From Sesamum alatum (Eukaryota > Streptophyta > Magnoliopsida > Lamiales > Pedaliaceae): a DNA stretch of 64,000 bases. Positions 46,382-59,041 of the stretch are shown here, in pieces. The position numbers and the translations under genes are program-made. Location: the NCBI GenBank assembly GCA_034509735.1, contig JACGWO010000003.1:10478001-10542000 (forward strand), in the 5' to 3' direction. The first letter of the stretch is position 1. Every line of letters starts with the position of its first letter. Below the pieces are notes generated by a model, which saw only the letters and a list, made by a program, of their open reading frames with translations, had not been told where the DNA came from and ran no database searches.

Positions 46382-47038
46382 AATCCTAGTCAAATTAGTC
46401 TTCTTAAGAGTCGGAGTTTGAAGAGGATTAAACTCCTCCTCTATATATAGTCCTAGCCCTCACCATAAGAGAGATGATGAAACTCCAACACACACACACA
46501 CACACACACAATCCGTGTGCTCTTTCTCCCTCTCTCGTCCGCCTCTCTCCTCTCTCTCTCCAAGATTATTCCTTGTTCTTTTGTGTTAACAATTGAACAA
46601 AAGGAGGATTAATCCCGTTAAGTAATAACATGTGATTGATCCTTCCTCTCCAAATAAAATACACCTGTTCGTTCGCTAGCACGACGTACAAGATACGTGG
46701 CGGATTGCATGTCACGATTTAGAGGATCTCACATACGAGATTTTGGTGGAAATCGAGAAACAACACGAGTACCGGTTAGAAGACGAAAACGACAAATTGG
46801 TAGGTCTCTTTTTACGTTTTTTGTCTCCTTTTCTTTTGAAATCCTATGGCCTCCATGATTGCTTGTATAATTTTTATTCATGAGATACACCGAACACCCG
46901 GGAACTTCAAGGGCACACCCCTTGAACGTGTTTTATTTTACGTATAAAGCATGTTAAATTCTGTAATTTAAATTTATACCCCGCTTCCGCATTCGCGCTA
47001 TTTCCCAGGACGATCCACACGCCTATCACAGGCTTTCA

Positions 47039-48266
47039 AAATCTGTAAGTTAGTCTTGATTATTCCATTTAGATAATTTGAATTTTGAGTGTCCATAAAC
47101 CTTTTATGGGATGGTATTCTAGGAATTTATGTGTAACTACTAGCAAACATGAAACAATATTCATTAATTTTATTTGATCAAATATGTATGAAATAAAACC
47201 TTTGTCTAATAAAGAGACATACTTTTGATCATGCTAGATTACGTAATTCCGATAAACAATCCTAACATGATCACGATTATGGGCCTAACAAGCCTCTAGT
47301 CCTTTTCAGCAATAGACATTGCCATTGTTGAATCCTAGAACTGTTCTTGGCTTTTAAGTCCTTATTCACTTTCTGCAAACCACCCGCAGATTAGTGATAG
47401 GAACGGTATCAAATACTAAATAGAGTAAAATGATCATGTCAATACTCAATATCAAATTTTACCTACATTGGAGAGAGGTTTAGGATACTCCCTTTTCCAA
47501 TGGCCCTCTTTACGGCAGTGAATGCTTACGTTCTTAGAAATCTATGAACTTGACTACTTGAACCTTTTGCTCTTTCCTTTACCTCCACCTTGTGTTGTAA
47601 AGGAACAACACTTGAAGTGCTTAATAGTTGATGTCACCTTACCCTTCTTCCTCTTTTGGCGTCTGGCACCCTTGTCTTTCGCTACGGAGGTTGAATACTC
47701 TCCTACGAGTACCGACGGCGCAGATTTTGCAATCGTTGCCTCGTACTAGACCAACATAATTACCAACCTATGAAGATCTTTTTCTAAGCTCATTCATGTT
47801 TGATAATTAATGGTTCGTAGGAGAAAGGAAGAGACTTAAGGATCATGTTAATGTACGTCTCTATTTCAAGACTGACGTGCAGATCTTATGAGCTTCTCCA
47901 CTAGGGATTGCATCATCACTCCATGTTCTTTGTATAGACATCCCTTCCGTCATCTTAGCTTCAAAAAATGCCTCGTTGCATTTTACCCTACATGCTGGTC
48001 CGGGACCATATAGACATGATGCAAACGAAGCATAGTTGAGCCAACATCATTATATCCTACTTGCCGGTGGTCGTCCTTCAACTTTTGAACGCCAAGCATT
48101 GCCTTAGTTGTCGACCCCTCCGGCAAGGGCTGAGGAACGTCCTCATCCGGTATGTGAGTTAAGGTTCTGGAGATCTAAGACCATCTTAAGATTTCACAGT
48201 CAATTTGTGTAATTGGTTCCCTTTTAATAAGCCTCTTAGTAATGTGTTTGGTGGATACTTAGACAT
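47039..48266 (-). pseudogene. gag: F2 gag and protease-region pseudogene
   Basis: Gag start MSK at 48266 (reversed CAT at 48264-48266). The zinc knuckle region is readable near 47470-47520 and a basic linker near 47640-47680. Heavily decayed with many shifts; the sequence left of 47460 corresponds to protease and pre-integrase. Best recognised by alignment to F (60960-62178). Confidence 0.7.
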
Positions 48267-48610
48267 TCACAATATATAAAGCAGAAAATAATAAACAGAA
48301 TAAAGTAATATTTAGGTTAAGTCTCGGTCTTTAGTCCTTAACCCCTCCCACTATTTCTATGAAAACACGGCACTCTCAAACTTTATTTTCGGGAAATCCC
48401 TTTCCTAGTGGGCTTGGGATCCACAACGATGTCTCCCATACCCCGCTTTTACGATTCGCATGGGAAATAACCTGTGGGAGGTATTCCATACCATTCTCGT
48501 TCCACGAGATTCTCAAGATAATTGCCTCACCCTTTTACGTGATCACGAGGACTCCAAGCGAATCACGTTATTCGGGCGTTAGACCCGACCCATCAACCGA
48601 TTCATAGACT

Positions 48611-48727
48611 CACTGCTACCTCCACGACTCGTGAGACAGGTAACAGCAATCTACTCCTCGTTCATGACAAAGTGCAGCTTCTTTTAAGCACGATAGTCGT
48701 GCCATGACTCGTGAGACCATGCTATTG
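48611..48727 (-). promoter_or_regulatory. Paired leader hairpins, F2
   Basis: Hairpin 2 at 48611-48647 has the exact loop (reversed CCACGACTCGTGAGAC at 48622-48637). Hairpin 1 at 48691-48727 has one loop change and three mutated stem or loop-edge bases. Span 117 nt. Confidence 0.6.
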
Positions 48728-49814
48728 ACCTAAATCAGCCTCCTCACTTTGCCATGGATGGAAGGCTTGGACAGACTCCCAAAGTCCTAGTCCATTTATT
48801 AAGGGTCTATATTTAACTTGGTTCAACCAAGTGAGAGTTTTGATAGAACGAGACCTCATCACATATTAAGTGTTTTGCATGCGTTATAGCAGAAATATTC
48901 TAAGCGTGAATGTAAACATACATAACTATATAGAATACTCATAAGCATATAAAACGCATCACATGCAAAATAAAGCCTAACATGCTCCTGTAGGATGATC
49001 ACAAGCCCAAACCTATGCGACCCACTAAGCCCGCAGTGGATCTATGGTCAATCTAAGGGTAGGCCCTATATGCTATTACAAGATTTAATAACCCATTACA
49101 TACAATGGTGCCTTGTAAGTCCTCTTTATCTTCTTAGGCTCTCCATCGCGGGCCTACACTAGGCTTCTTCTCCATGGATCCTCCGTGGGCCATCTGATGG
49201 CTTCCTCTATGGGCCTCCAACACCCTGGGCTTGTCTTCTCTTGCAGCTTTTATTTACAAAAATTAAAACCTCACCACTAATTCTACCCTCATTACATCGT
49301 AAAATAAGAAACCCCAATTAAACATTTTGGGGGGAGTACATTAGGAGGGAGAGAGAAAGCCTTATTATTCCAAGTCAACTAGAAGAGGGAGAGGGAAGAA
49401 AATAAAGAGGCACACAGGCCACAACCCAACAAATGAATGTAAATAAACCATACATGCGGTCTAGGGACTTCGTGATCATCCTTCGTCAATCTAATTAACA
49501 CAAATAGCACAAATACATATCTCACGTAAACATGCTATTCAAATATCCATGATATCCCATACCATAAAATAAATGCAGAAATTACATGCAAAATATTCAC
49601 ACCAAACATTGGACAATGGTGCAACCTATTCACAATAATTTTTGTTGGAAAATCCTTTTTTATAATTAACAAGGCAATATTAACTCTAGCAAATATGAAA
49701 ACTCAACCAAAATTAAAATGCCCCAGGTTAATTAACTTAGAAAAATTCCCAGAATTATACAGAAAAATCAAATTTTCTGAAAACACACAAAAATAACGAA
49801 AACCGAAAAATGGT

Positions 49815-50590
49815 CCAGCACGGCCGGCTAGGAGCGCAGCCTGCACAGGACACGCGCCTCCGCACGCACAGGCCCTCGCCCGCGCACGTGCAGGCGCACG
49901 CCTGCTGCCTGCTGTGCAGCCTCCCTGCCGAATGTCACCGTTTTTCATGTTTAAATGTTTTCTTGCAATTAAATTTCTGAAACACAAAAACCAACAATTC
50001 AAGAATATTCCCATATATTCAAGAATTTCAAAATCCAACATTTGTGCAATATTAAAACATGTCAAGATCTACTCATGCTCAAGACATAAAATAACCATGA
50101 TGTCCAACATCATAAAACGCAGAAATTATAGCAAAATTTTACATTTACATCTTGATCATTGGTGCAACAATTGCAAGAGTTAAATCTTGTTAGGAAACCT
50201 TTTCCTCATCTACAAAGCAACATCTATTTTAGGAAATTCCAAATCTCAAAAAATAAATATTTCAAGTCAATGGGTTCAGAAAAAGCGCAGATAATATCAT
50301 AAAAATAATTCAGTAAAAACAATTTTGAAAAATGAGCTAAAAAATGGGAGAGAAATGGAAAACGGCACAGCCGGCCGGCCAGGCGCGCGCGCATGCGCAG
50401 GCTCCTCTGCCTGCGCACAGCGCGCACGCCCAACGCAGACGGTTGTGTATGCCGAGCGCGCATGGCCGGCGTAGCACGCGCGCTGTCCGCGCACGCTGGT
50501 CGCGCTGGCCGGGCGTGCGCAGGCCCCTGCCTGCACGCACACCCGGCCGCGCTCCTGTGCGCGCGGCCAACGTGCCTATTGCTGCCGGTT
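49815..50590 (-). other. Two GC-rich leader islands of F2
   Basis: Islands at 49815-49935 and 50360-50590, separated by AT-rich DNA. The first lies between similar sequences TTTCTGAAAACACA and TTTCTGAAACACA and is absent from the matching place in F (about 63700). Confidence 0.7.
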
Positions 50591-50806
50591 CACCATTTTT
50601 CACTCTTTTTTCGACTTTCCATGCTTGTTTCTGAACTACAAGATGAATTCAACCCAAGAACATGTAAATACATATTCAAGAAAACCAAGATCCAAAATCC
50701 CATGCAAAATTAAACACCAATCAAGATCTACGCAAAACATGCCTCAAACGTAAATTAAAACATGTTGATCATGCTTAAACGCAATGTGGCCTATACACTG
50801 AACCGG

Positions 50807-50818
50807 GCTCTGATACCA
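50807..50818 (-). other. Primer-binding site of F2
   Basis: Reverse complement of TGGTATCAGAGC, one base from the LTR remnant TGAAACG. Confidence 0.85.
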
Positions 50819-50832
50819 CTGAAACGTTATGG

Positions 50833-51478
50833 TGGAGTCTTCAAAGTGTAGGAAACTAGAAGAGGAATAGGATTCCTCTTCTATAAATACTCCTTAGCAC
50901 ACACTTTGAAGCAGATGATGAATCTTGAAACACACACACAACACAAACTCGTCTCCTCCATCTCCCTCTCGGCCGAGCCCCTCGCTCCTCCTTCCAAGAA
51001 ACTCTTTTCTTGTTCTTTTGTTTTGACAATTGAACATTAAGGAGGATTGATCTCGTTAATCAATAACGTTTGATAGATCCGTCCTCTCCAAAATATACTT
51101 GCTCTTTCGCTAGCACGAAGATCAAGATAAGTGGGCGGATTGCGTGTACGAATTAGAGGGTCTCCTATACGAGATCTTGGAGCAAATCGGGGAACAACGC
51201 GAGTACCGATTAGAAGGCGAAAACGACAATCAGTAGGTTCCCGGTTTATGTTTTTCGTCCTCTTTTATTTTTTAAATCCTATGGCCTCCATGATTTATAT
51301 GTATGTTTTATTATTCATGAGATACACCAAACGCCCGGGAGTTTCAAGGGTACACCCCTTGAACGCTTTTATTTTAATGTATATTAATGCATGTTTAAAT
51401 TCTTGATATTTAAATTATACCGCGCTTCCACATTCGCGCTACTCCCGGGACGATCCACACGCCTACCCTAGGCTTTCA
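50833..51478 (+). repeat. G 5' LTR, right-hand part
   Basis: Starts about 50 bp before TATAAATA (50882-50889), so the TTGAC/GTCAA repeats are missing. Ends CTTTCA. Most like B1. Confidence 0.88.
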
Positions 51479-51479
51479 C

Positions 51480-51491
51480 TGGTATCAGAGC
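51480..51491 (+). other. Primer-binding site of G
   Basis: TGGTATCAGAGC, one base after the LTR. Confidence 0.9.
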
Positions 51492-53759
51492 CCGGGTTTT
51501 GTATGCATTTTGAGCATGAAAATGTATATGGCATGTTTTAATTGATTCTTGATGTTTTTATCGTAAAACATGTCGTTTTACGGGAGAAAACGGCACACGG
51601 GGGCAAAAACGAATAAAACGGGATAAAGCGGCACACGCGGCCAGCCAGTGGCTGACCGCGCACGCTGTGCGCTCAGGCGAGGCGCGCGCGCAGGCAGCGA
51701 AGCCTGCGTGCGGCTGCCTTCGGCAGGCGCGCACGGCGCGCGCAGATCAGACCACCGGGCACGCGGCCGGACCACAGGCGCGGACGGTTGGCTGGGCACA
51801 CCGCGCATGCAGGCAGGGAAGCCTGCACGCGCGCGCCAGGCCAACACGTCGAGGCGCCTGTGCGCCCAGGGCGCGGCCAGGGAAGCAGCGCGCGAGCGCA
51901 CGCACGAGGCGGTGCCACCAGGCGCGCGCGCACACAGACAACGGAGCCAGCGCTCGCGCGCCCCTGTAGGCGCGCCCTATGCGCGTGCCCGTGCGCGACT
52001 CGCGTGCAAAGAAGCCGCGCGCGCACGCAGATGATGGAGTCTGCGCGTGCGCGTCCGACAGGCCTGCACATTAGGTGGCGCACACAGGCGGTGCGGCAGG
52101 TTGGCGCGCGCGGCAACTTGCCAGCGCGCGCAAGCGTGCCCAGTGCTGCCGACCAGGCGCGCGCACGGGCAGGCAAGGGCCTGCGCGCGCGCCCGGTCAG
52201 GCATACCCTGCACGCGCGCAAGGACAACTAGCTGGGCCTGCGACATGTGTGCGCTGGCAGAACGCTGCCAGTGGCGGTGGCCGGCTAACGTCATCGTTTT
52301 CTCGTTATTTTAATTTTTTGGATAATTCTGAAAAATTCGTTTTATTTAATTTTGCATGTTTTCTTAAAGAACATTATTTGGGAGGTTGATTGTATTGGAT
52401 TTGGAATCTCGGGAATTACTTACCTTCGAATAATGAGGAAGGGTCTTCCTAAACGAGAAAGGTTATTGCCAACGGTTGTACCATATTTTTCGTACGTGGC
52501 TCATTTATTTATCATGGATTGATATGATTGGTAATCATGGATTATAAGCATGTGTTTATGTGATTGGATCATGTGATTAGGTGCGTTTAATGGAAATGGA
52601 TGATTGCGAGCCCTAGACCGGATGTATGGTTTAAATTTAATGTTGGGGCCCGTGTGCCTCTTTTGCTTTCTCCTTCTCCTCTTCTAGTTGCCTTGGAATA
52701 ATAAGGCATTCTTTCTCCCTCCTATTGTACTCCCCCGGGGTTTTCGCTGGGGTTTCTTTTTACATATGTAATGAGAGTAGAATAGGAGTGAGGATTTTAT
52801 TTTATGCATTTGGTGGAGAAGAAGGAAGGCCCACGTGGAGAGCCCAGAATGGAGGTTCCAAGGCGTTTTCATGGAGATCTGAAAGAGAAAAGCGACCAAG
52901 GCCCATCAGAATGATGATCGGGTTGCTATTAATGTAATAGTGTAGGACCAACCCTAGATTGACCATAGATCTACTGCGGGCTCAGTGGGTCGCATAGGAT
53001 TCGGGCTTGTGATCATCCAACAGGGGTGTGCTAGGCTTTAATTTTGCATGTGGCTGTTATGGTGAATGAATGGATTTATTTATCGTATAACTGCTATGGG
53101 ATGCAATTTTATTTATTTATGCATTATGGATGAATGTGTTTATATTTGAGATCTCGGTCATTTACAACTCTCACTTGGTTGGACCAATGTTCAAATATTA
53201 GACCCTAGACAAAGTGGACATGGACTCTAGGAGTTTGTCGATGCCTTCCAATCCATGGCATAGTGAGGAAGCTAATTTAGGTCAATAGCGTGGTCTCACG
53301 AGTCGTGGCACAACTATCGTACTTAAAAGAAGCTGCACTGTGCCATGAACGAAAAGTAGACCACTGTTACCTGTCTCACGAGTCGTGGAGGTAGCAGCGG
53401 GTCTATGATTCGGTCGATTGGGTCGGGTCTAACACCGAATTAGCATGATTCGCTTGAAGTCCTTGGGATCATACGAAAGGGTGCGGTAGTTATCTGGAAT
53501 CTCGTGGAACGAGAATGATATAGCATACCTCTCACAGGATTCTTCCCATGCGAATCGTAAAACGGGGTATGGAAAAATTCGTTGTGGATCCCAAGCCCAC
53601 TAGGAAAAGGTTTCCGGAAAACAACGTTTGAGAGTATCGTATTTTCGTATAAATAGTGGGAGGATTAAATGACTAAAGACCAAGCGTTTAATTATTTATC
53701 AAAACTTCCGCCTTTTAAATTCTGCTGATCATAGTTCTGTTTTAAATATAGATTTAAAA
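51492..53759 (+). other. G leader with the largest GC-rich module
   Basis: GC island at about 51620-52285 with repeated inverted elements, for example GCAGGC-AGGGAA-GCCTGC at about 51810-51827 and similar near 51691 and 52170. The shared leader follows, with the third hairpin (53500-53514) and TATA-like motif (53648-53655). No gene. Confidence 0.82.
53283..53399 (+). promoter_or_regulatory. Paired leader hairpins, element G
   Basis: Both loops are exact (53293-53308 and 53373-53388). Hairpin 2 arms CACTGTTACCT and AGGTAGCAGCG; hairpin 1 arms CAATAGCGTG and CACAACTATCG, weakened by two mismatches. Span 117 nt. Confidence 0.62.
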
Positions 53760-56700
53760 ATGTCTAAGAACCCATTATCAACCATACTTAAGACCAACAA
53801 GTTTAATGGAACAAATTACAACGACTGGTTGCGCAATTTGAGGATAGTCCTAGATTACGAGAACGAAGGCTACGTCATGGACGAGCTGCTCCCTAGGACC
53901 TTGCCGGAAGGACCCACGCCAGAAGAACATGAGATGTTCGAGACTTGGCATAAGGATAACCGAAAATTCCGTAGCACCATACTTACCTCTATGACGAATG
54001 AGATTCAGAAGCAGTATGAAAGGCTAAACGATGTCCCTTCCATTATGGCTCGCCTGAAGGATTGCTATGCAGTCACGGACCGGCATACTAGGTATGTCGC
54101 GACGAAGGCGTTCTTTGGAACTAAAATGACCGAAGGATCCTCTATACAAGAGCACGGGGTTAAAATGCTTACCCTGGTGGAAAAGCTCGAGGACCTCAAG
54201 GCAGGCCTCGATAACGAGACGTACATAGATGTGATCCTTCAGTCTCTCCCACCCTCCTTCGACCAATTTATTGTTAACTATAACATGAACACACTTGAGA
54301 AGGGTATTCATGAGTTAATCAATATGTTAGTGCAATAGGAGGCAACGACCAAAAAGTCCACGCCGTCGATATTGTTTGGAGATGCTTCGACTTCCAGAAC
54401 GAAAGGCAAGGGTGTCGGACGTTGGAAAAGGAAGAAGGGAAAGGGAAAAGCCGTCAAAGCAGCTACAAACACTAAGAGTGTCCCCATTGCCAAAGAGGGG
54501 AATGGCAAAGGAAAACGGAAGGTTGTCTCCAAGCAATAGTCGAGGGCATATGACATATGTATCAACTGCCGTGAGAAAGGGCATTGGAAGAGGGAGTGTC
54601 CCAAACTCCTCTCCAAAACAAGGTATCTTTGTGATTGAGGTTAATATGGTTACTAACTCTGCCTCTTGGGTATTAGATACCGGCTGTGGAGCTCACATTT
54701 GCAATGATTTGCAGGTGCTGAAAAGAAGCAGAAAACTGGATAGTGGGATATGATCCTGAAGCTTGGGAATGGCAAGGCCATCTCGGCAGAAGCAGTAGAA
54801 TCCGCCACTCTAGTAGTTAGTGATCGTATTAGTATAGAGTTAGAGCAAGTTTATTATGTACCTAGTATGATTAAAAACATCATTTCCATTTAGTTGTTAG
54901 ACAATAGTGGATATGAGTATATGATCAATAAAATTGCTTTTATTTGATGAGTTGTGGAATTGCTCATCTGCTTGGTACATTTAATAATGGGCTCTATATC
55001 TTACAACAAACGAACTTCGTTCTAAACGCTCAACACAAACGTAAAATAGATAACAACGGGAATGTACGACTGTGGCACGCTAGGCTAGGTCACATATCCC
55101 AAGACAGGATGAAAAGATTGGTAACTCAAAGAACCTAGAGGTAGGGGACTTGAGTGAGCTACAACTTGTGAATCATGTCTAAGAGGGAAAATGACCAAGA
55201 GGCCCTTTGTAGGACAAAGCAGGCTTGCCACAGGTCTGTTGGACCTGGGTCCATACAGATGTATGTGGATACTAAGGACCCAAGCCCGAGGTGGGTTCTC
55301 CTACTTCATAACCTTCACCGATGATTATTCACGGTATGCTTATGTATACCTGATGAGGTACAAGTCTGAAGCTCTTTGAGAGGTTTAAAGAATTCAGACT
55401 TTGAAGTTGAGAACCAAAAACCAGCTGCAAAATTAAAGTCCTACGGTCAGACCGAGGCGGAGAGTACCTTAGTATTGAGTTCCTTGATTATCTTAAAGAA
55501 AATGTATAATATATGAATGGACACCTCCCGGGACACCACAGTTGAATGGCGTCTCTGAAAGGAGGAATCGAACCCTGTTAGACATGGTTCGATCCATGAT
55601 GAGTTTTACCAAATTGCCCTTGTCCTTTTTGGGGGCTACGCATTGGAAACTGTGGCCAAGTTATTAAATTTGGCGCCAACCAGTGTATTGACCCAAACGC
55701 CATATGAAATATGGCACGACAAGCCTGCGTCCTACAACTACTTGAAAGTGTGGGGTAGCCCCGCATACGTCAAGAGGTTAGTGGGAGACAAGCTAGAATC
55801 TAGGTCTAGCTTGTGCAGATTCGTTGGATACCCTAAAGAAACTGCAGGTTATTACTTCTATGAACCCTTGGAACAAAAGGTATTTGTTTCAAGGAACGCA
55901 GTGTTCTTAGGACAAGGCTTTCCAGAGGATATCCAACCTGATGAACTGATCCTTGAAGAATCAAGTGATGGAAACCAGTCATCAGAGGAAGCCGCGGATT
56001 CCTCACTTAGAGGATTCAGGATAGATACCCGAAGGGCCGACCAACTCGATAAGTCAGCATGCTAGCATGAAGGACGGCCTTAGGAGGGGCCAGCCTCGGT
56101 ACCTGAACCGCCAGCTCCTACACAGTCAGCGCCCACAGTTACTACTGACGTTCCCATTCTCCGTAGGTCAACTGGAGAGTCTCGACCTCCGGTGAGATAT
56201 GGCTTTCTAAATACAACCAATCTGCTGGATAAGGATCCTAAGACATACGGGGAAGCGATGTCTGACATCGACTTCTGAGAAATGGCTGAGGCCATGAAAA
56301 CCGAAATAGACTCCATGAGCGAGAACCAAGTCTGGACACTTGTAGACCCACCGAAAGGGGTCAAGCCAGTTGGCTGTAAGTGGGTCTATAAGCGCAAACT
56401 TGGCGTTGATGGAGAAGTCACAACCTTTAAGGCTAGGCTAGTAGCTAAAGGGTACACTCAACGACCCGGGGTCGATTTTGAGGACACCTACTCGCCAGTA
56501 GCCATGGCTAAGTCCATTCGGATCCTGCTTGCCATAGCAGCATGGTATGACTATGAGATATGGCAGATGGACGTGAAAACGGCTTTCCTCAATGGTTTCG
56601 TTGGGGAAGAGATCTACATGGATCAGCCGGAGGGTTTCACGGTCACTGGAGAAGAACAAAAGGTCTGTTGTCTCCAAAAGTCCATCTATGGCCTCAAACA

Positions 56701-56806
56701 AGCATCCCGAAGTTGGAACATTCGCTTTGATGAAGTAATACGGGGTTATGATTTCATCAAAAACGAATCCGACCCTTGTGTATACAAGAAGGTCAGTGGG
56801 AGCTCT
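53760..56806 (+). pseudogene. gag-pol: G gag-pol pseudogene, truncated by F
   Basis: ATG 53760 (MSKNPLST). Gag is open for 192 codons to a TAG at 54336-54338. Zinc knuckle (CINCREKGHWKRECP) and protease (LDTGCGAH) are readable in other frames. Many one-base insertions and deletions lie in integrase (about 54750-55640), including extra bases in runs near 55260, 55376 and 55630. The integrase end and RT are open in 55643-56065 and 56282-56806. It is cut at VSGSS, just before YVDD, by F. Confidence 0.9.
56802..56806. other. Probable left target-site duplication of F
   Basis: GCTCT directly before the F LTR. The matching copy should follow F beyond the window, so this is a prediction. Confidence 0.55.
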
Positions 56807-59041
56807 TGAAAAAATGTGTGGATCGGCCCGGGAGATTAGTGCGAATAGCGGAAGCGCGAAATAGTGCGTAATAAAAATTACAAAGCATAATTAAATGGAA
56901 TTTAAATCATGCATAATATACATAAACGAATCAAGGGGTGTGCCCTTGATTCTCCCAGGCGTTCGGTGCATCTCATGTTCAATAAAACACAACATGGAGG
57001 CCATAGAATTGAAACCGAAAAAACGAAATTAAAGAACCTACCCGGTTGTAGTTTTGTCTTCGTTCGACTACATGCATTGTTCCCCGTTTTGCACCAAGAT
57101 CTCAAAGAAGAGACCCTCTAAATCATCTCACTCGCCCACCGGAAAGCAAACAACACTCGTGCTAGCAAGAAATTATTTGGGGAGAAGAGACATCGATACA
57201 CGCTATGAATTAACGCAATCAATGTCTCTTATGTTCTTAACTTGAATAAAATCAAGAAGAACAAAGTATAATTCTTGGAGAGAAAAGAAGGGGATGGACG
57301 AAATCTTGAGAGAGATGAGAGTTGTAGAGAATACTAGGTGTGAGTGTGTGTTTTTTTGAGTATTTATAGAAGATGGAATTCCTATTCCTTCTCAAACTCT
57401 TCCAAAGAGACACACTTTGACTAGGATTTTGACCTAGTCAAATCCTAGTCAAATTAGGCTTTGATTAAATCAAATTAATCATAGCCCTTCATCTCATCAT
57501 TCTCTAGATCAAATCTTGTCATCCATTTTGATGGGCTTATGGAATGGGCCTATTTAATTCTAAATTAAATATTCCCATGGACTTTATATTGAATAACATT
57601 TATATACTAAGCCCATTAATTAATTAATGGAAAGGACTTATTTAATTCTAAATTAAATAGTCCCATGGACTTTATATTAAATCCTATTTAATATACCAAG
57701 CCCATTAATTAATTCCATAGAATGGCGATTATTTAGTTCTAAATTAAATAGTCCCATGGACTTTATATTAAATCCTATTTAATATACCAAGCCCATTAAT
57801 TAATTAATTCACCCTTTTAATCTAATTAAAAGGAAAGCCCATGCTTTAATAAAATTCATAAATCTAATTTATGAACTCAAGCCCGATTATTCCAAATAAT
57901 TCATCGAGGCTTTGAATCTCCAAGAAGTATAATTTAATTCCATTAAATTAAACCTTCTCCCGGAATTAACTCCAAATTAATTCCCTTTCATTTGGTGTAG
58001 TGGGTGTAACTCTTTAGGTTCACCTTTCAGCTAGACTCGGACCTACTTTTTGTTATTTCATAACCAAAGTAGTCCGTTACCATGGGTGGCCATCTAGCAA
58101 CGGTCCATGGCACTAGAGACTAGGTGATTTTATGGTGGCGAACATTTAGGCTCCGAGTTATACGCAGGTGCGGTCCTACCGACGCTCGATACGTACGGGG
58201 TACGGTCCTATTGTCGCCTGTCTCCCGGCCTTTAGTCTAGGGGTCGGTTCCCATTCTTGACTAGGCAACTATGCATAATGCTCGAGATTAGGTTTAACTC
58301 GACGTAGGAAATCCTTTCCCACTACATCAAGTGCTATGGCCATAGACTTTGTGAGTCTAAACCATCTCTGAGCGCATAGGAGATCTTGCTGTCATATCCT
58401 TTGACAGGGGACAGATCCTATCTTGGAATTCACCATTCTTACATACTCCGACTGCACTGGACGAGGCTTATGATGACCATGTGATATAATCGATCAAATT
58501 TCTCCAGATCCAAGATACAGCCTTAGTATGTAGGGGACTGCCGTGATCCTCAAGTCCGAGGACTAATCCCGTACTATCGGAACCGGGTAATACGAGTCAT
58601 ACCGACCAAGCCCGAGTAGCTTCCATATGACGATTTCCGCGAGTCACCTTAGTCGGCCGCTCCCCAGCAGGCCGACCCACTAACACTGCTTAGACGATCC
58701 TCGTTACCCGTCGATGAAACACGACAGCAGGTGCTTAGTGCAAGTCTCAAATGGATTCTCGATGCCCTGTCTCGAGATTCCTTTGACTTGGAGTATTTCA
58801 GACTGATTCGGCGAAACTGATTTTCATGAACCTACCTCCAAGCGTAGTTCCAATTTCCCGAAATGTTATTTCAGTCTGTAGGCATTTGTTGTGACATCGT
58901 AACGATGCAAGCAGTAAGTACAACAAACTCATGCCTATGAATCCTTACTACATTCATTGACATAATATTACTTGTTAACAGATTGACAAATGGTTCTCAG
59001 AACAGCCAATACCATGGACTTTCTGGTCCCCTATTTTAACA
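56807..59041 (-). repeat. F 3' LTR (2235 bp)
   Basis: On its own strand it starts TGTTAAAATAGGGG and ends TTTTTTCA. TATA near 57359-57368, TTGAC/GTCAA pairs near 57416-57450, and three tandem repeats. Followed by a reversed PPT (AATCTCCCACTT). Confidence 0.88.
57551..57820. repeat. Three tandem repeats of about 90 bp in the F LTR
   Basis: Units start at about 57551, 57639 and 57730, each with TAAATTAAATA, CCCATGGACTTTATATT and GCCCATTAATTAATT. The second and third are most alike. Confidence 0.85.

Larger units (their letters stand above)
29807..47038 (+). mobile_element. Element C: old copia element split by two insertions
   Basis: 5' LTR remnant, PBS, GC module, leader (interrupted by D), gag-pol pseudogene, PPT, 3' LTR (interrupted by a solo LTR). 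Removing D and one AGTTC copy rejoins the leader as in G. The LTR remnants differ at many sites, roughly 6% by eye over 330 bp, so C is much older than A. Confidence 0.9.
43042..47038 (+). repeat. C 3' LTR, split by a solo LTR
   Basis: Two parts, 43042-43574 and 45538-47038, which join at GTATC. Ends TTTCA. Carries TATA (about 46441), CA repeats and an expanded TTGAC/GTCAA block. Confidence 0.92.
48267..50806 (-). other. F2 leader
   Basis: About 2.5 kb without a gene: conserved hairpin block (48400-48730), an AT-rich middle, and two GC-rich islands (49815-49935 and 50360-50590). Confidence 0.75.
47039..50832 (-). mobile_element. F2: old copia element remnant, right part
   Basis: Starts where the C 3' LTR ends and matches element F from about 60960 rightward: pre-integrase/protease region, gag, leader and PBS. 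With the piece at 29621-29806 it brackets C, so C probably inserted into F2. Its 5' LTR is reduced to about 13 bp (50820-50832) before G begins. Confidence 0.8.
50833..56806 (+). mobile_element. Element G: copia element cut by F
   Basis: 5' LTR right-hand part, PBS, GC module, leader and gag-pol up to the RT palm, where F is inserted. The remainder should lie beyond the window. Confidence 0.9.

Noticed and set aside
47522..47749. Possible host gene in 47522-47749 or 60387-60998
   Set aside because: Both correspond to reversed, decayed gag or integrase of F-type elements.
48359..48607. Small frame shared with 62301-62606 and the reverse of 2460-2810
   Set aside because: It lies on the strand opposite to the leader RNA and follows the conserved hairpin block; the conservation is better explained by the leader itself.
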